Part shown: positions 58,150-64,000 of the stretch, piece after piece
Numbering within the stretch: position 1 is the stretch's first letter
Layout: each line of letters opens with the position of its first letter
Source: Odobenus rosmarus divergens
Lineage: Eukaryota; Chordata; Mammalia; Carnivora; Odobenidae
Assembly: GCF_000321225.1 (NCBI RefSeq)
Contig: NW_004451897.1
Coordinates: forward strand, 228,113-292,112
Length of the DNA: 64,000 bases
Reading direction: 5' to 3'
Translations under genes and position numbers: made by a program
The notes under the pieces: model-generated
What the model was told of the DNA's origin: nothing
What the model saw: only the letters and a program-made list of their open reading frames with translations
Databases searched by the model: none

Positions 58150-59560
58150 TGGACCCAAATCAGCTTGGTTACAGATTGTACTAAAGTGAGCTTCTCCAAA
58201 TCTGATATTCTACCAAAGTAGAAATTTCAAGAGAAAGATAGCATTATCCTGAGCATCAAGTTATCTCTACAGTTTTCCATACACAATGTCTGGGATTTAA
58301 TCAAAACAAAAGTTTAAAGGAAAAAAATTAACTGAAATCCAAGAGAAGCCACAGGCCCACAATAGATCCAAATAACAGAATTATAAAATCTTAAATGACA
58401 AGAGTTTAGCAGAGAAATGAAAATTATAAAGATGAATCAAATGGAAATGAGAAATCACAAACAAATTAAGAGCTAAATATATGAATGTAACAGCTAGCTA
58501 TGAGACATAACTGATGAAGAAATCAGTGATCTTAAAGAAAAAGGAGAAGGAAAATCATACTCAAGCATTGAGAAAAATGATAGAAAATGCAATGTGGGAG
58601 GTGAAAAGAATAAGATACATATGGCTTTGATGAAAAGTTCTAACACCACATATTTGAAATTTCAGGAGAGTAGAGATAAAAACAAATAAGTGATATTCGA
58701 AGAGATTATATCCTGGGAATTTTCCCAAGTTGATTAAAAAAATGACAAATGATAGATTCAAGAAGGGTTATAATCCTAAACTAAGCAAATACATCTAAAG
58801 ATACATCATAGTAAAACTGCATAAAACCAGCCAGAGGGAGAACAGTCTTAAAAGTAGATAAGGAGAAAAGACATTTTACCTTCAAGCAACAGTGATAAAA
58901 GAATGGCAGCTGATTTGTTAACAAAAACAATAAATGCCAAAATTCATTATTATTGAATTAAAAAGTTCAGTAAGTGTTCTGAAGACAAAAGGAAAAGAAT
59001 CCCACATAGAAACTTGAAGAAGGAAAAAAATGAAATAGGATAAATATCTGAGTAAAGATAAATGAGTGTGCCCATATAAACAATAACTTCTAGGCATATT
59101 AAAACATTTAAAAGAGAACTGAAATAGCACAAGACAGGTGATAAATGGAGTTAAAGTGTTTTAGGATCCTTGCCTTAAAGAACTGATTTATAACAGCCCT
59201 TAATAAGTTGAGGGAGGGTGCATGCTGTAATCTCCCAGGTAATCACTAAAAGAATAATTAAAGACTGTATAACAGCCTAAAAGTTTATAATTTAAATAAT
59301 ATGAGAAGTCCAAAAGAAAGCAAGAAAGGAAAGAAAAGAAATAGAACAGAGGTAGGCAAACTAGTAGTAGGGTAAATATTAAAGCAAGAAAAATTCTTGA
59401 GATGAAGAGGAAATTTCATCAACATTGTCAATCCACCAGGAAGATATAATTCTAGATTTGTATGTAAATAATGACATATCATTAAAATACATAAAGCAAA
59501 GGTGGAAAGAACTAAAATGATGAATAGACCATCCATTATACTGGGAAAATTTTAGCAACT
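58150..59560 (+). mobile_element. HAL1/old L1 ORF1-like remnant
   Basis: Contains GAAATCAGTGATCTTAAAGAAAAAGG, TTTCCCAAGTTGATTAAAAA, CATAGTAAAACTGCATAAAACC and GGCAGCTGATTTGTTAACAAAAACAATAAATGCC, the ORF1 3' text of HAL1-type elements. Heavily decayed. Confidence 0.6.
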
Positions 59561-59569
59561 TTTCTTAAT

Positions 59570-59945
59570 AATTGATGGAACAAGCAGACAAAAATATCAG
59601 AGTATAGGTTGAATAAAACATAACACTACCCACCCAACTGAATGGCAAGAAAAATAAATAAATAAAAGAATGATAATATCAACTCTTTCGGATCATGTAG
59701 AGAACCTGTAACTTACATGCCCAGCATATAAAATATATAAATTGCTAAAACCACTTGGGATAACAGTTTAAGAATAGCCAACACTAGAAACTCCATTCCT
59801 AGGTTTATAGCCTGAAAATTAGTACATATGTTTAACATAAAACAAGATATCCATAGAATCAGTATTCCAAACCCCAACTGAAAAAATCTAAAATTCCAAA
59901 TCCAAATGCTCATCAATAATAGAATGGATTAATGTTGAACAAAAA
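59570..59945 (+). mobile_element. Old L1/HAL1 3' region
   Basis: TTCCTAGGTTTATAGCCTGAAAATTAG, AACATAAAACAAGATATCCATAG and AATGCTCATCAATAATAGAATGGATTAA correspond to the ORF2 C-terminal region of old L1s. Confidence 0.6.
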
Positions 59946-59949
59946 TATC

Positions 59950-61560
59950 AAACACAAAGTATTACATGTTCAGGATTCGATTTGCTAAAAGATCAAAGCA
60001 AGTAAAAGACCTTTTGGAAGTCAATACAGTAACTTTTCAGAAGAAAGAATGGTTATTAACACACTTCTAAATAATCCATAGGTCAAACAAGAAGTCTCTA
60101 AGGGAATTTTTTTAAAAATGTATTGAACTACATGATAATGAAAATGCCACAGATCAAATTTTGTGTGATGCAGCTTAACAGTGAAATTTATAGCATTTAA
60201 TGTTTACATTAGAAAAAGAAACAGCCTTAAATTAATGTTAAGTCCTAACCTTAGGAAACTTGAAAAGAGCAAAGGTACTCAAAGCAAGCAGAAAGAAACA
60301 AAAAATAAGAAATCAAACTGAAAACAGAAAAATAGATTAAATGAAACAAAATCCTGGTTGTTGAAAAGATTGACAAAATTGACAAAACTTTAGCAAGACT
60401 GACAAAGAGAGGAAACACATTATTAACAATCTATGAAACAAGATTTCACTATCGATCCTGCAGACATCAAAAGGACAATAAAGGAATCCTACAAATAAGT
60501 CTATATGCATAAAATCAACAACTTACATGAAATGGACCAATTCCTTGAAGAGTACAAGTTATCACCACTTACTAATATGAAATAGACAATTTGACTAGCC
60601 TTGCAACTACTTTAAAAATTGAGTTGATAATTTAAAACTAGCCACAAAAGAAATTTCCAAGCCTACACTGTTTCACTGGAGAATTTTACCAAATATTTTA
60701 GGAAAAATTAACACCAATTCTACACAATCTCTTCCTGAAAATAGAAGTGGAGGAAACACTTTACCTCTCATTCTAGGAAGCTGGTATCACTCTGATGGCT
60801 AAACATTAAAAAGGCAGTACAAAAAAAAAAAAAGGAAAAAAGAAAAAAACTACAGATCATATCCCCCTTGAATACAAATGCAAAAACTCTTAATAAAGTG
60901 TTAACAAATATAACAGCTTGAATGGATCTCAAGAGCATTATTCTAAGTGAGGGGGAAAAAAAGTCAATTTCAAAAAGGTCACATACTGTAGAATTCCATT
61001 TATATAAACATTCTTAAATGACAAAGATGGAAAACAGGTGAATGACTGCCAGGTGTTAAAGATGGTGAGGAGATGGGGGATGGGTGTGGCTATAAAGGGG
61101 TAGCATCAGGGAGATCTTTGTGGTAATGGAATAGGTCTGTATCATGATTATGGTGGAGATTACATGAATCTATGTATATAATAAAATGACATAGAATTCT
61201 ATACACACATAGTACCAATATCACATTTTCAGTTTGGATATTGCGCTATAACTATGTAAGATAAAACCACTGGGGATACTGAGTGAAAGCTACATGGGAC
61301 CTCTCTGTACTATATTTGTGAATCTATAATTTTGTGAAGCTTTGTGAATCTATACTTACTACAAAATAAAAAGTTAAAAACAAAAAAAGGGGTTTTGATA
61401 TCACAGGGCTGAAGGGGAGCTTCTCAAGAGATGGTAATATTTACTTAAATGGGGTGGGTTACATGGATTTTCACTTTGGATAATTCATCTACCTGTATAC
61501 TTGATATGTACAGCTTTTTGTATATTTAATTCAACCCAATTATTTTTTTAAAATATGAGA
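59950..61560 (+). mobile_element. Old L1M ORF2 and 3' end
   Basis: ORF2 text: ACACACTTCTAAATAATCCATAGGTCAAACAAGAAGT, TTCACTGGAGAATTTTACCAAATATTT, then the C-terminus and 3' end (GATCTCAAGAGCATTATTCTAAGTGAGGG, AATTCCATTTATATAAA). Many deletions and stops. Confidence 0.7.
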
Positions 61561-61564
61561 ATGA

Positions 61565-62035
61565 ATGAAACCAGCCAGAATTAAAGGACTGAGTGAGTAG
61601 TAGAATACTGAGGGAAGAACCATGGAGAAACCTAATTTTAAGATTCATGACAAGAAAGAAGATACAACAAAGTCTAGGCAGTGATCATAGAAAATAGAGA
61701 AAATTAGAGAATTATGGTATCATGAAAGCCAAAGGAGAGGTGAGTTCCAAGGTAGGGATTCTAGTGTGTCAAATAAGTAATGGAAATGGCAAATAATAAA
61801 TTGTTGGTATTTATATCTTGAGCTAAATTTCAGGAGGTAAAAAGGATGTAACAGTATATGAAAAAGAAGAGACAAGAATATAAATTAATTTATACTATTG
61901 ATACTCTCAAGAAGGTTAGGAGAAAGTTGAGCCAGCATATAGGCAGAGAAATGAGAGGGTACAGAGAATTGATAACTGGTAGATTGTACAAATGGTCACA
62001 AACTCTTCACATCCCCATATGTGCGCTCCTTTGAA
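61565..62035. other. Spacer, nothing recognised
   Basis: Between two L1 remnants; no supported feature. Confidence 0.35.
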
Positions 62036-62039
62036 ATGT

Positions 62040-64000
62040 GACTTTGAAGCTCCTAAATATATTAAACAATTATTAACAGATCTGAAGGCAAGAATAGACA
62101 GCAATGCAATAATATTAATAGTGATAACAGATCATACAGACAGAAAGTCAGTAAGGAAATAATTGACTTGAACTGTACTTTGGAACAAATGGATCTAACA
62201 GACATATACAGAACATTCCATTCAACAGCAGCAGAATACATATTCTTCTCTAGGGCACATGGAACATTTTCCAAAATAGACCATATATTAGGTCACAAAA
62301 CAAGTCTTCACAAATTTAACAAGAGTCAAACTATATCAAGTCTTTTCCAACTTTTCCAGTGACAGTGATATGAAACTACAAATCAACATGAGAAAAGCTG
62401 AAAAATTCATAAAAATATGAATATTATATAACACACTTCTGAACAACCAATGGGTCAAATAATAAATCAAAAAATATTTAATTTAAAAAAAAAACTATCT
62501 GGAGACAACAGAAATGGAAACACAACATATCAAAACTTATTTGATGCAGTAAACGCAGTTCTAAAAGGGACATTATAGCAATAAATGCCTACATTAAGAA
62601 ACAAGAACAATCTCAAATAAGCAACCTAACCTTATACTTCAAGGAACTAGGAAAGGAAGAATAAGCTAAGCCCAAAATTAGTAGAAGGAAAGATATAATA
62701 AGGAAATAAATGAAATAGAGACTAGAAAGACAATAGAGAAGATCAATAGAAAAAGAGTTGGATTTTTGAAAAGATAAAATTGACAAACCTTTAGCTAGAC
62801 TAAGGAAAAAAGTTAACTCAATAACACCACAAAAGAAAGAGTAGACATTACAACTGATACCAAACAAATATGATCATAAGAGACTACTATGAACAATCAT
62901 ATGCTAACAAATTAGATAACTTAGAAGAAATGGTTAAATTCCTAGAAACTACAACTTACTAAGACTGCATTTTCTAAGTAATAGAAAATTTGAACAGACC
63001 AATAACAAGCAAGAATATTGAATTAGTAAACTCCCAAACAACAAAAGCCCAGGACCAGGTGGCTTCACTGAATTCTACCAAACATTTAAATAATTAATAC
63101 CAATTTTTCTCAAACTCTTCAAAAAAAATTGAAGTGGAAGGAACACTTTCAAATTTATTTTACAAGGCCAGCATTACCCTGATACCAAAGCCAGACAAGT
63201 GCATTTGAAAAAAAGGAATTACAGGCCAATATGCCTATTGAACATAAGTGCAAAAATCCTCAACAAAATATTAGTAAACTGAATTCAGCAGTACATTAAA
63301 AGGATCATAAATCATGATCAAGTGGGATTATCCCTGGGATGCAAGGATGGTTCAACATAACCAAATAAATAAATGTGATATAACACATTAACAAATGAAG
63401 GATAAAAATTATATAATCACTTCAATAGTTGAGGTAAAAACATTTAACCAAATTCAATATCCTTCATGATAAAAAAAAAAACTCTCAAAAATTAGGAATA
63501 GAAAGAATGTGCCCCAACATAATAAAGGTTATATATGACAAACCCACAGTTAACATCATACTCAATGTTGAAAAGCTGAAATCTTTTCCTCTAGATCAAA
63601 AACAATATAAGGATGTTCATTCTTGCCATTTCCATTCAACATAGAACTTCAAGTCCTAGCCTAAGCAATTAGGCAAGAAAAAGAAATAAAAGACATCCAA
63701 ATCAGAAAAGAAGTAAAATCATCTCTGTTTGCATATGAGATGGTATTATAAGTAGAAAACCCTAAAGTTTCCACAAAATCTCTTAGAACTAATAAATGAA
63801 TTCAGTAAAGTTGAAGGATACAAAATCAACATAATATCATTGCATTTTTACACATTAACAATAAGCTAACTGAAAGAGAAATAAAAGAATCCCATTTACA
63901 ATAGCATCAAAAATAATAAAATACTTAGGAAGAAATTTAACCAAGGTGGTGAAAGATTTGTACACTGAATACTTTAGCACATTGATGAAATAAACTGAAG
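62040..64000 (+). mobile_element. Old L1M ORF2, runs off the window
   Basis: ORF2 from the end of the endonuclease region (CATATACAGAACATTCCATTCAACAGCAGCAGAATACAT) through the reverse transcriptase (CCAGGACCAGGTGGCTTCACTGAATTCTACC; GATACCAAAGCCAGACAAG) past the FADD-box position (about 63727-63745). That box now reads LFAYEM, so both aspartates are lost. Stops throughout. Confidence 0.8.

Noticed and set aside
1..64000. tRNA genes at the many tRNA-like SINE heads
   Set aside because: The A/B-box-like heads belong to SINEs, with flanking duplications and A-rich tails. None folds as a free intact tRNA gene by eye.

Overview
This window is mammalian nuclear DNA from a carnivoran, most likely an arctoid caniform (bear, seal or mustelid lineage) rather than a dog. 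The evidence is about twenty copies of the tRNA-derived carnivore SINE (GCGCCTGGGTGGCTCAG head, CT-rich middle, AAATAAATAAAATCTTT tail) in the non-canid form, plus a carnivore LINE-1 whose 3' UTR ends in GATTAACATAACAATAAAA. There are no bacterial-type operons, no CRISPR array and no phage. Most long open frames here are LINE fragments or chance frames.

Two complete multi-exon protein genes can be assembled from the plus strand. Both belong to the MS4A (membrane-spanning 4-domains, subfamily A) cluster and both have uniformly phase-0 GT-AG introns. MS4A12 has six coding exons between 17493 and 28113 (263 codons). MS4A13 has five coding exons between 41759 and 55754 (154 codons). The order MS4A12 then MS4A13 on one strand matches the human 11q12 cluster, so this is an orthologous block. 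Each gene has the typical 57-nt (19-codon) exon in the second membrane segment. That exon is too short to appear as a long open frame and was found here by reading the splice sites.

Layout: 1-1672 is the 3' end of a carnivore L1. 1690-8800 is intergenic with SINEs, a MIR and a very small twin-primed L1 scar. 8902-14795 is a minus-strand L1 with an intact 5' end, lodged in a MIR, itself hit by three SINEs and lacking part of ORF2. 15200-16130 holds MIR elements and a 44-bp minisatellite that appears to have grown out of a MIR core and is broken by a 50-N assembly gap. 16654-17168 is an MLT1-type LTR. 17493-28113 is MS4A12, with a nested MIR/MLT1 and a short L1 in intron 1, and a SINE just after the stop codon. 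28330-41740 is intergenic, with a 5'-inverted L1, a mosaic SINE, a possible LTR and a CpG-rich promoter-like patch at 36.7-37.1 kb. 41759-55754 is MS4A13, with MER20, L2, SINEs, MLT1 and HAL1/L1 debris in its introns. 55755-64000 is mostly old LINE-1/HAL1 sequence on the plus strand.

The two genes are neighbours by family duplication. Nothing in the sequence shows co-regulation. I found no undescribed molecular system. The best leads are genomic-structure observations: small twin-priming scars, the MIR-born minisatellite at the gap, a perfect 30-bp palindrome, a 33-bp duplication beside an MS4A13 splice donor, SINE capture of the MS4A12 3' UTR, and the promoter-like CpG patch.
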